A stretch of 34,556 bases of DNA from Lactiplantibacillus modestisalitolerans. GTDB lineage: Bacteria > Bacillota > Bacilli > Lactobacillales > Lactobacillaceae. Shown in pieces: positions 1-6,883 of this stretch (position 1 is its first letter; every line of letters begins with the position of its first letter). The DNA lies in NCBI RefSeq assembly GCF_005405425.1, contig NZ_BJEA01000024.1:1-34556 (forward strand), in the 5' to 3' direction. The translations under genes were made by a program, and so were the position numbers. The notes under the pieces were generated by a model. That model saw nothing but the letters and a program-made list of their open reading frames with translations. It had not been told where the DNA came from and ran no database searches.

Positions 1-234
1 CCACTATAAAGTAATAGAGGCATAGGAGCACCCCGTCGGGTAACTTCTATGCCTCTAAGCTTAGTATTTTTTGCATCAAAAAATCCTTAAATTCTTGATG
101 CACCAAAAATTAATGAACCTTACAGTGTCTTAGCTTGTCTCGTTTTCTGAATGCATTCTAGCTTAACGCGTTCCAGCCGATTCTAAAATCTTCTGCATCA
201 AAATTTACATCAAGAAAATCTTAAAGCACTGATA
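1..234. other. gene-free AT-rich stretch with two inverted repeats
   Basis: No convincing gene. Two dyads are visible. One pairs AGAGGCATAG (16-25) with CTATGCCTCT (47-56) and has a smaller CCCG/CGGG stem inside. The other pairs TGCATCAA (72-79) with TTGATGCA (95-102). Neither is followed directly by a T-run on either strand, so I do not call them terminators. TGCATCAA recurs near 192. Confidence 0.5.
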
Positions 235-675
235 CTACTCACTTCTTACTGGCTTAAATGCCAACTTAACCTCGTCTAAATCACGTTGTAACTGGTTAAA
301 ATCGTCCTTAACCCGGTCTAGTAGCATTTTCTGATTCCCGTTTAAGTGATCTTTTCTAAGCCGAATAGTATCGAATTGTTTTTACATACGCTCAAAATAC
401 GGGATTATGTCCAACAAATTATTTTCGGCTTATTTATACTTTCTAGTTCCGAAATCATCAACAATCGCAATTAAACCGGGGACCTTACCACACACAACCC
501 TTCCCAATAATCCTTGCAACACACCAAACCGTGGATGACCGGCACTAGTAAATATCGCCGTTTTTAGCCTTCTATCCTTAGATAACTTATCCCAAATCTC
601 CTTTTGCGTGAGTTCATCACTATTGGCCAGCACTTCTTTAACCCCTGTTAGTACTCTTTGAGTCGCATTTAACAT
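235..675 (-). pseudogene. wHTH/coiled-coil protein gene broken by two in-frame stops
   Basis: An 81-residue ORF starts at 675 after a GGATGAGG ribosome site and stops with TAA at 432-430 (ending DDFGTRKYK). Reading on in the same frame gives 16 sensible residues to a second TAA at 384-382, then about 48 charged, heptad-like residues (containing DRVKDDFNQLQRDLDEVKLA) to a TAG at 237-235. The restored product would be about 146 residues: an N-terminal winged-helix-like half and a C-terminal coiled coil. That matches the layout and size of the intact neighbour at 825-1208. I infer a decayed gene; the 81-residue head may still be made. Function unknown, probably DNA binding. Confidence 0.6.
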
Positions 676-787
676 CTAAACCTCATCCTTTCTACACTTA
701 ATACCCTTGTTTTAACTCTGGATGAGTAGTTAAATCCTGTGAGTTCGATGTCAATGATGCATTTTACTTCTATTAATATATAAAATT

Positions 788-813
788 AAAAGAGTCCAAC
801 AACGGACTCTTTT
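788..813 (-). terminator. intrinsic terminator, probably bidirectional
   Basis: AAAAGAGTCC (788-797) and GGACTCTTTT (804-813) form a perfect 10-bp stem with a 6-nt loop, with A/T runs built into both sides. It lies 11 nt past the stop of the minus-strand gene at 825-1208 and should end that transcript. Confidence 0.8.
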
Positions 814-824
814 AACGTAAACCT

Positions 825-1208
825 TTAGTCTTCTTCAGTTAAATCCTCAATGGCATTTTCAATAATTTTTAGTGCTTCAGCTAATTGTTCTTGTTGGATT
901 TTAGATAGCTCATTATATTCGGATAGCTTTAAGTCATACTGGTCCTTAACATTCTTCAAGTCGCCAACCACTAACTTCTTCACATTAGTATCTTTAGCAA
1001 ATTTAGTCTTATCAGATATCCGGTATTTACCACGGCCAATTGATTCTACACGATGTTCATTTTTCATACCGTTTAAAACACCTGATATTGAGGATGGGGT
1101 ATGGTTTGAAAAAGTATCATTAAGTCGCTTTGTTGTAATGCCATCTTCACCAGCTTTTTGAATTACCTTATATAACTGCTCATTAAACGGAACATTTGCC
1201 TTAGACAT
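825..1208 (-). CDS. small winged-helix protein with C-terminal coiled coil, unknown
   Basis: 127 residues from the ATG at 1208 (MSKANVPF); an in-frame GTG four codons upstream is the alternative start, and the ribosome site is weak (AAAGTGGG). Residues about 8-65 read as a winged helix: a recognition-like stretch (NHTPSSISGVLNGMKNEHR) followed by a wing (VESIGRGKYRIS). Residues about 80-127 are a charged coiled coil (KNVKDQYDLKLSEYNELSK and on to EDLTEED). This suggests a dimeric DNA-binding protein, but I do not recognise a named family. It sits upstream of the broken paralogue-like gene (235-675), in an accessory patch with an IS and an integrase stump, so acquired DNA is likely. Its own terminator follows at 788-813. 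Confidence 0.65.
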   Translation of the reverse strand: MSKANVPFNEQLYKVIQKAGEDGITTKRLNDTFSNHTPSSISGVLNGMKNEHRVESIGRGKYRISDKTKFAKDTNVKKLVVGDLKNVKDQYDLKLSEYNELSKIQQEQLAEALKIIENAIEDLTEED

Positions 1209-1467
1209 GTAAATTCCCACTTTCTATTTAGGCCTAAGAAGAACTTCAATACTTCGAAGTCTTCAAGTAACTTGCTACGATTAATATAATATCCTATTAC
1301 CTTTCATTTGTAAAGTGTATTTAGCAGTTATTTTAAGAGGACTTTCAACGCATTCTTTTCGTGGGCAGATGACGTTCTGAATTTAAAAACTTCTTATTAC
1401 AGTAAATATCCACCCGCATAGCGGGTGGCTTTTTATTAGCCCTAGAAGGGCTCACCACACGCAAAAA

Positions 1468-1482
1468 GCCCCTTAAAGGGGC
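1468..1482 (-). terminator. terminator downstream of tnpA
   Basis: Read on the minus strand, GCCCCTT-T-AAGGGGC is followed directly by TTTTTG. It lies about 45 nt beyond the tnpA stop and inside the IS right end. Confidence 0.6.
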
Positions 1483-1528
1483 CCAACAAAAGACTACCAA
1501 CCGCTCACGTTCGCTTTACTGATTGCTT

Positions 1529-1993
1529 TTATTTTTTAAATGGATCTCGATACTCACGTTTCGTCATACTGTCGTTCACTCGATCTTCAGCTTCCTGTTC
1601 TCGAATATACTTGGCAATGGTTTTTTGATTTAGTCCGACTGTACTAACATAATATCCACGGGCCCAAAAGCTCCGATTACCATAATTGTATTTTAAATTG
1701 GCGTGTCGTTCATGTATGATTACCGCACTACGACCTTTTAAATAACCCATAAAACTAGATACACTCATTTTGGGTGGGATTCTCACCAACATATGGATAT
1801 GATCCGGCATTGCATGCGTTTCCATTATTTCGACGTCTTTTAACTCACAAAGCCGCCTTAATATTTTTCCTATATCCGCTCGCAACTTACCGTAAATAAT
1901 TTTTCGTCGATACTTTGGCGTAAACACAATATGATACTTACAATTCCAACGGGTATGTGCTAAGCTACTATCGTCTTTACTTTGTTTAGACAT
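1529..1993 (-). CDS. tnpA: IS200/IS605-family Y1 (HUH) transposase TnpA
   Basis: 154 residues, the usual size for a Y1 transposase that cuts and rejoins single-stranded DNA at subterminal hairpins. The HUH metal motif is HIHMLV (about residue 65), after the typical opening RWNCKYHIVFTPKYRRK. The nucleophile is probably one of the tyrosines in ARGYYVSTVG. The C-terminus has the family helix (KTIAKYIREQEAEDR). I prefer the ATG at 1993, since AGAGG sits 9 nt before it; an ATG three codons upstream overlaps that site. The protein appears full length, so the element may still be mobile. Confidence 0.92.
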   Translation of the reverse strand: MSKQSKDDSSLAHTRWNCKYHIVFTPKYRRKIIYGKLRADIGKILRRLCELKDVEIMETHAMPDHIHMLVRIPPKMSVSSFMGYLKGRSAVIIHERHANLKYNYGNRSFWARGYYVSTVGLNQKTIAKYIREQEAEDRVNDSMTKREYRDPFKK

Positions 1994-2085
1994 ATAAAAC
2001 ATCCTCTCGCTCTGTTTAATTTGGTTGGTAGCCGATAAACAGTATACCGAAAGGATGTTTTTTTAGTTAAAGCCATTTCTGACCC

Positions 2086-2104
2086 CCACAAGTAAAACTT
2101 GTGG
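2086..2104. repeat. IS200 left-end hairpin
   Basis: CCACAAGT and ACTTGTGG form a perfect 8-bp stem with an AAA loop, upstream of the transposase. This is the kind of structure Y1 transposases recognise as single-stranded DNA. Confidence 0.7.
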
Positions 2105-2127
2105 TTTATTTTTCACTATAAGAAAAA

Positions 2128-2167
2128 CCCTACAATCGTTAGACTCATCTGTCTAACGATTGTAGGG
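2128..2167 (-). terminator. 17-bp perfect hairpin with minus-strand T-run
   Basis: CCCTACAATCGTTAGAC (2128-2144) and GTCTAACGATTGTAGGG (2151-2167) are perfect complements around a 6-nt loop. On the minus strand the stem is followed by TTTTTC, so it reads as an intrinsic terminator. It lies between the IS left end and the point where integrase homology resumes. No minus-strand gene runs into it now, so it looks like the leftover end of a lost gene. Confidence 0.65.
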
Positions 2168-2956
2168 CACTTCAGCAGTGTGCTTAACCCAGCCGTTGAC
2201 ATGGGGATTATTGAAAAGAACAATATCCGAGAAATGCAACTCAGTAATTTAATTGTGAATCCAACCCGGTCGCAAACGACCAAGCATAAACAAATTATTC
2301 ACCAAGTTTATTCACAAAAAGAGTTAAAATTCATTGTCACCGAATTAGCAACTGACGAAACAGTCCCACATTGGTTCTACAATTTTGTGGTCATCATGGC
2401 TAATACCGGTTTACGCGACCAAGAAATGGCCGCCCTAGATATCAATAACTCAGTTAACCTGAAGGAGCAGTATTTACAAATTGATAAAGCCATTACCGGT
2501 GTTAAAGGACAACGTAAACGGTTAGGGCCAACCAAGAACGGCGTTCACCGGCGAGTTTATTTTAATAACATAGTTAAAGAAACGATTATTGACCAAATCA
2601 AAGTTATCAAACGCTTAATGGCTAAACACGCTGATTACGGTTGGCAGGAAACGCCCAACAGCGAAAAACTCTATTTCCTGTTTGCCCACGGTAATGGCCT
2701 ACCATTTGCAGTGCCTTACTTAGGTCGCAGGTGGACAACCGCCATCGCTGACCACCCTGACATCCCCAAATACAGTCTTTACTCGTTACGGCACACTTAT
2801 GCCACCTTGATGTATAAAAAGACGCAGGACGCCCCTACGGTAGCTAAAAGTTTAGGTCATACAGTAGCAACCTTCCTTAGGTATTATGTAGATGCCTTGG
2901 ATGAAGACCAAAAACAATTAAGTAACATTGATTTAATTATCTTGGATGATGATTAA
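2168..2956 (+). pseudogene. tyrosine integrase, C-terminal stump
   Basis: The catalytic domain of a phage-type tyrosine recombinase. The first arginine is in TGLRDQEMAAL, the HxxR box is YSLRHTYATLMYKK, and LGHTVATFLRYYVD carries the second histidine and the candidate nucleophilic tyrosine. The N-terminal SAM-like and arm-binding domains are missing: homology begins abruptly at about SSVLNPAVDMGIIEKN. The open frame can be read back to 2099, but only through a hairpin and IS-end sequence with no integrase character. I infer that the 5' part was lost when the IS or an earlier rearrangement came in. It is probably not functional. Confidence 0.8.
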
Positions 2957-2967
2957 ATCTGAGTATT

Positions 2968-3008
2968 AAAAAAGCACGTGGACTTTAACGTCTACGTGTT
3001 CTTTTTTG
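2968..3008. terminator. bidirectional terminator between convergent genes
   Basis: An A-run, then GCACGTGGAC paired with GTCTACGTGTTC around TTTAAC, then TTTTTT. It serves the integrase stump (plus) and the membrane protein gene (minus). The stop codon of the latter (2987-2985) lies in the loop. Confidence 0.75.
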
Positions 3009-3899
3009 ACTGGTCTTATTTACTTTGGATAATTTGTCATCGATACTTCGGAGAGTTTCAGTCAGTTCATCTGAGTTAACACTTTTGTTATTCGGTGAAT
3101 TGTAATTGTCTTTTCCTTCAGTTTTCCATCTTCTTCGAGTACTTCGAAGCAACCCGATAAAAACATTGTCTTTTACTCGTTCATTTCGAAACATTTTTGG
3201 AACATCATTTCCGATAATTATTCTGATAAACCAAATAATTAACATTGCTACTAAAGAAACTTCAAATATACTTGCAAATGTTGCCTTCAACTTTTTGTCT
3301 GCAGTTGTTGCCAAAAACATACTTAGAATGGGCACAGAAAAAGTCCAAAAATATGTATTTATATTAAACCATCTTTTATCATCATGGGGTCTATTCAAAA
3401 TATTTTCCATTTCATCAATATACTCATCAAGCGTCTCTACATCGTTAATATTATTCTTAATTAGGATTTTATCAAAACTCAATTGACTTGTCTTTCCTTT
3501 AACAAAATGGTTTATCAGGATTAACAATGCTAAAAAAGCCAAGAATACTACCATCACTATTCCAAAAATAATTGCATTACCTTTAATATTCTTCATAGGA
3601 GTGTGAAAAAAGATACTCTCACACGTAAAAATACCAATAACAAATGCTATAAGACCTAATACCAACGCAATAGGTCTCAAAATATAAAAAAACCACCAAC
3701 TATAATAAACATCATCATTAAACCGTAAGACCATTCCCCAATGAACAGGAACCCAGTTGAAATATTCTGTATATATATTTGCTAATTCTGGCGAATATCC
3801 AGATTCAACATACATTCTATAGACCTTTTTCTTATTAACTTTATATAAATCAGCCTTTTTAAACAATGATTTAAACCAATTTAACACTTTCCGTGACAT
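2985..3899 (-). CDS. four-helix membrane protein with basic C-terminal tail, unknown
   Basis: 304 residues, starting 9 nt after a GGGAG ribosome site. Four hydrophobic segments are visible at about 70-93 (begins WWFFYILRPIALVLG), 107-132 (begins AIIFGIVMVVFLAFL), 183-200 and 210-232. The N-terminus is basic (NWFKSLFKKADLYKVNKKK). The C-terminal 70 residues are soluble, charged and end in KRTRRR. No enzymatic motif or named domain is recognised. It is clearly more AT-rich than the thrB-hom region and is wedged between an integrase stump and tRNA-Leu, so it is probably cargo left from a lost mobile element. Its last codons are encoded inside the terminator stem. Confidence 0.7.
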   Translation of the reverse strand: MSRKVLNWFKSLFKKADLYKVNKKKVYRMYVESGYSPELANIYTEYFNWVPVHWGMVLRFNDDVYYSWWFFYILRPIALVLGLIAFVIGIFTCESIFFHTPMKNIKGNAIIFGIVMVVFLAFLALLILINHFVKGKTSQLSFDKILIKNNINDVETLDEYIDEMENILNRPHDDKRWFNINTYFWTFSVPILSMFLATTADKKLKATFASIFEVSLVAMLIIWFIRIIIGNDVPKMFRNERVKDNVFIGLLRSTRRRWKTEGKDNYNSPNNKSVNSDELTETLRSIDDKLSKVNKTSQKRTRRR

Positions 3900-3989
3900 T
3901 CAAAAACGCTCCCATCCCTTGCTATGCCTGCTGTTAAGACCTACCCATGCATCAAAATATGCATCATTCGCACAAATGTAGGTTCGAAC

Positions 3990-4041
3990 ACTAAAACAAA
4001 AGAGCCTTGAAACACCGGTATACCAGCATTTCAAAGCTCTT
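3990..4041 (-). terminator. terminator after tRNA-Leu
   Basis: On the minus strand, AGAGCTTTGAAA pairs with TTTCAAGGCTCT (one G-T pair) and is followed by TTTGTTTTAG. It begins 12 nt past the tRNA 3' end. Confidence 0.8.
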
Positions 4042-4052
4042 ATATTCGTTAG

Positions 4053-4137
4053 TGCGGCCAAGAAGATTCGAACTTCCACCGGGTTAACCCCGACAAGATC
4101 CTTAATCTTGCGCGTCTGCCAATTCCGCCATGGCCGC
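4053..4137 (-). tRNA. tRNA-Leu (anticodon AAG)
   Basis: 85 nt with a GCGGCCA/TGGCCGC acceptor stem, discriminator A and the long variable arm of class II tRNAs. The anticodon stem CAAGA/TCTTG holds the loop TTAAGGA, giving AAG (reads CUU). No CCA is encoded. An integrase stump lies about 1 kb away, but no second copy of this tRNA's 3' end was found in the window. Confidence 0.93.
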
Positions 4138-4195
4138 ATCAATAACTCACAAAAAATATTCTAACAAAATTTTGTGAGTCTGACAAGCACTAAAA

Positions 4196-5071
4196 CTAAA
4201 CTTTCTGAACTTTTACTCCGGTTGCGTCAACTGGCAACAGGTGTAATTGCCCCGTCAAGGCCGGATTTTGCTTCAATTGTTGCTGCAACGCCATCAGCTG
4301 GCCGTAATCACCTAGCGTAATAACGGTTGGACCGGCACCACTTAAATATGTTCCCGCCAGTCCGAGTTCGTGGGCCATTTGCCGCACTGTAGCTAAAGCC
4401 GGTACTAACTTGGCGCGGTACTGTTCGTGGAATTGGTCACGCTCTAACAACGGCAACGCCACCGCCCAATCTTGAGACGCCAGGGCGGCTACCAACGTAT
4501 TGGCAACACTACTTCCCGCAATCGCCTGTTGATAAGATAATTCTGTCGGTAGCGCTTCGCGGCTCGCCGAAGTTAATAATTCTTCGTTTGGGACGTAGAC
4601 GCTGGCAAACAGGTTCGGTAACGGTAACTTAACCGCGCGGACTTGCTGATCAACCACCGTCGCTACCACTAGGCCCCCTAAAAGCGCGGGCGCAACGTTA
4701 TCCGGGTGTCCCTCTAACTGGGTCGCTACCTGGAGCAAGTCCGTTAACGAGCGCTTATTGCCACTTAATTCATTGGCTAATACTAGCCCCGCCACAATCG
4801 CGGTCGAACTACTACCGAGCCCGCGGGCCAACGGAATTTTCGACGCCATCTGCAACTGTTGCGGTTGAAGCGTCGGTTCTAACCCTAAAGCGGTTTTAAT
4901 AATTAAATTACGTTCATCCGTCGGCACCTCGTCACCAAACGGGTGCTTAATTTCCCAATGGTCGCTGGGACGCACCACCTGCAGAGTCAGTTGCATATCC
5001 AGTGCGATTCCGATTGAATCAAAACCCGGCCCCAAATTAGCGGACGTCGCCGGTACTGTAATGGTTAACAT
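4196..5071 (-). CDS. thrB: homoserine kinase
   Basis: Phosphorylates L-homoserine with ATP on the way to threonine; cytosolic GHMP kinase. 291 residues, the normal length. The first GHMP motif is ATSANLGPGFDS (8-19), the ATP-binding loop is PLARGLGSSST (80-90), and the C-terminal glycine-rich motif is LSGAGPTV. It starts 8 nt after the hom stop with AGGTGAG as the ribosome site, so it is co-transcribed and probably translated together with hom. No threonine synthase gene is present in the window. Confidence 0.96.
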   Translation of the reverse strand: MLTITVPATSANLGPGFDSIGIALDMQLTLQVVRPSDHWEIKHPFGDEVPTDERNLIIKTALGLEPTLQPQQLQMASKIPLARGLGSSSTAIVAGLVLANELSGNKRSLTDLLQVATQLEGHPDNVAPALLGGLVVATVVDQQVRAVKLPLPNLFASVYVPNEELLTSASREALPTELSYQQAIAGSSVANTLVAALASQDWAVALPLLERDQFHEQYRAKLVPALATVRQMAHELGLAGTYLSGAGPTVITLGDYGQLMALQQQLKQNPALTGQLHLLPVDATGVKVQKV

Positions 5072-5079
5072 GAGCTCAC

Positions 5080-6366
5080 CTACGCATTCTTCAGAACTTT
5101 ATAACTTGCCAACAGTTGCATGTTCGCCTGTTCGCCAATCGCGTGAGTAATTTCCGCTAACTGCTGGTCATTCATGGCGTGGGTAATGATCACGACCCGC
5201 GCGTTGCCGTCACCTAATTGACTCTGAATAATCCGACTAAACGAAACTTCGGCCTTGGTCATAATGGCAGTCAACTTCATCATCATCCCGGGCACGTCGC
5301 GCATCCGGAGGGCGATAAAGTGCGGATAAACCACGTCAACTGGCTTGGCTAAAACGGTATCTTGGCGGTACGAATTAAAAGTATTACCAGTCGTATCCAA
5401 AGCGATGTTCTTGGCCACCGTCGTAATGTCACTCAAAACACTGTTCGCCGTCGGTAATTCGCCGGCACCCGGGCCGTAAAACATTGTGTCACCCACGGCC
5501 GTCCCGGTAACCATCACGGCGTTATTTTCATTTTGAACGGTTGCTAACGGGTGCTGATCCGAAACCAGCACCGGTCCAACTGAGACGGCAATCCGGTCCT
5601 CAATTTCTTCCGCAATCCCCAATAGCTTAATGGTATAGCCTAATTGATGGGCTTCCGCAATGTCTTCCGGACTAATCTTGGTAATTCCTTGAACCTGAAC
5701 GTGGTCCATCGATAAACTCATCCCAAACGCAAACTGCGTCAAAATAATCATCTTATAGGCCGCATCGAGCCCTTCCACGTCGTTCGTCGGATCACTTTCG
5801 GCAAAGCCCAACGCCTGCGCGGAACTCAACGCTTGATCGTAAGACCAGTGCTTCGTTAGCATCTGCGTCATGATGTAGTTAGTCGTCCCGTTGACGATTC
5901 CCATCACCCGCTGAATTTTATCGGCCGCAAAACTGTTATCAATGGTCCGTAAAATTGGAATCCCACCAGCCACGCTGGCTTCATAGAATAAATCGCGGTG
6001 GTGTTCCCGCGCAATGTGCACGAGTTCGCGTCCATACTGGGCAATTAGGTCCTTATTGGCCGTCACCACGTGCTTCCCCGCTTCGAGGGCCCGAGTGATG
6101 TATTCCTTTGCTGGGTGAATCGAGCCCATAACTTCAACCATGATTTGAATAGAAGGATCCGATAGTAACGTTTCAATCTTGTCGGTCAGTTGAACGTCCC
6201 CTAAGTCCGTTTGTTGATGCTTTTTTAAATTATGCACGACCACGCAGGCCAACTCTAATTTCCGACCCGTAATTTCGGAAATTTTAGCTTGGTGGGCTTG
6301 TAACATCTTAACAACGCCGGTCCCAACGGTACCTAGCCCGACAATCCCAATTTTAATCGTTTCCAT
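5080..6366 (-). CDS. hom: homoserine dehydrogenase with C-terminal ACT domain
   Basis: Reduces aspartate semialdehyde to homoserine with NAD(P)H, the branch point to threonine and methionine. 428 residues, as in other Gram-positive monofunctional enzymes. The Rossmann loop is GLGTVGTG (10-17), the catalytic-domain landmark is TANKDL (102-107), and the substrate region is NDVEGLDAAYK. An ACT regulatory domain occupies about 350-428 (begins RMRDVPGMMMKLTAIM), so threonine feedback inhibition is likely. A GGAGGG ribosome site precedes the ATG. It is first gene of the hom-thrB operon. Confidence 0.97.
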   Translation of the reverse strand: METIKIGIVGLGTVGTGVVKMLQAHQAKISEITGRKLELACVVVHNLKKHQQTDLGDVQLTDKIETLLSDPSIQIMVEVMGSIHPAKEYITRALEAGKHVVTANKDLIAQYGRELVHIAREHHRDLFYEASVAGGIPILRTIDNSFAADKIQRVMGIVNGTTNYIMTQMLTKHWSYDQALSSAQALGFAESDPTNDVEGLDAAYKMIILTQFAFGMSLSMDHVQVQGITKISPEDIAEAHQLGYTIKLLGIAEEIEDRIAVSVGPVLVSDQHPLATVQNENNAVMVTGTAVGDTMFYGPGAGELPTANSVLSDITTVAKNIALDTTGNTFNSYRQDTVLAKPVDVVYPHFIALRMRDVPGMMMKLTAIMTKAEVSFSRIIQSQLGDGNARVVIITHAMNDQQLAEITHAIGEQANMQLLASYKVLKNA

Positions 6367-6401
6367 CGTAAACCCTCCATCATTTTTAATATTGTAAACC
6401 C

Positions 6402-6430
6402 ATTCTATCGAAAGCCCCGGTGTTAAGCAA
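6402..6430 (-). promoter_or_regulatory. predicted sigma-A promoter of hom-thrB
   Basis: On the minus strand: -35 TTGCTT (6430-6425), 17-nt spacer, -10 TAGAAT (6407-6402). The leader to the hom ATG is only about 35 nt, so there is no room for a T-box or another riboswitch. Confidence 0.6.
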
Positions 6431-6436
6431 ATACTT

Positions 6437-6883
6437 TCAAATTAACTTGATGGGTCCCCGACACCGGCCACAAGTATAACGCGTGGGGTCCATCCGGCGT
6501 TGCCGCCGGTACAATTGTCCACAACGCTGACACTGGTAGGTATATCGGTAAGTGCGCACGCGCGGTTGCTTCGGTGCCGGCGCATACCGGGAACCGCCAA
6601 CTTGAGCTAACAATTGCTTAAACGCCGGGTCCCGGTGACGATAGCCCCGGTGCGTCAGGTGCAAGTGGTAATGGCACAACTCGTGCTTAATCACCCCAAT
6701 CAGGGTCGCACGACCAAAATCCGTCAGCATCTTCGGGTTAATATCAATATTATGGCTTTGCAGCTGGTAGCGACCACCAGTTGTCCTTAGGCGCGCATTA
6801 AAAACAGCCTGGTGGTTAAACGGGCGTTGAAACGCTCGCCTTGAAATTTCGCAAACCAGCGTTTGGAGTTCGGCATCAGTCAT
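6437..6883 (-). CDS. SprT-like zinc metalloprotease-fold protein
   Basis: 148 residues of the SprT/SprT-like family (bacterial relatives of Spartan). The zincin motif HELCH is at 67-71, with further histidines in HLHLTHRGYRHRDPAF. A C-terminal zinc ribbon has one CxxC at CQRCG (about 117-121) and a second at CGRC (about 138-141). Its bacterial role is poorly defined; a DNA-protein crosslink protease is the eukaryotic precedent. Its ATG overlaps the tex stop by 8 nt with only a weak GGCGG ribosome site, so translational coupling to tex is likely. This pairing of tex and sprT is familiar in lactobacilli. Confidence 0.9.
   Translation of the reverse strand: MTDAELQTLVCEISRRAFQRPFNHQAVFNARLRTTGGRYQLQSHNIDINPKMLTDFGRATLIGVIKHELCHYHLHLTHRGYRHRDPAFKQLLAQVGGSRYAPAPKQPRVRTYRYTYQCQRCGQLYRRQRRMDPTRYTCGRCRGPIKLI

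Larger units (their letters stand above)
1385..2110 (-). mobile_element. IS200/IS605-family insertion sequence (ends approximate)
   Basis: A single Y1 transposase gene lies between subterminal hairpins instead of terminal inverted repeats, as in IS200-type elements. The left-end hairpin is CCACAAGT-AAA-ACTTGTGG (2086-2104), upstream of tnpA. The right-end hairpin is CCACCCGC-ATA-GCGGGTGG (1410-1428), downstream. No accessory tnpB is present. The exact ends cannot be fixed without an empty-site comparison. The element abuts the truncated integrase that starts near 2168. Confidence 0.75.

Noticed and set aside
3970-3995. Possible att remnant (AGGTTCGAACAC) next to tRNA-Leu
   Set aside because: It shares only the generic T-loop TTCGAA word with tRNA genes and does not match the 3' end of this tRNA-Leu.
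3900-4142. 80-residue minus-strand ORF
   Set aside because: It runs through tRNA-Leu and its terminator; it has no protein-like features.
6366-6440. T-box or other amino acid riboswitch before hom
   Set aside because: The predicted leader is only about 35 nt and shows no T-box or terminator fold.
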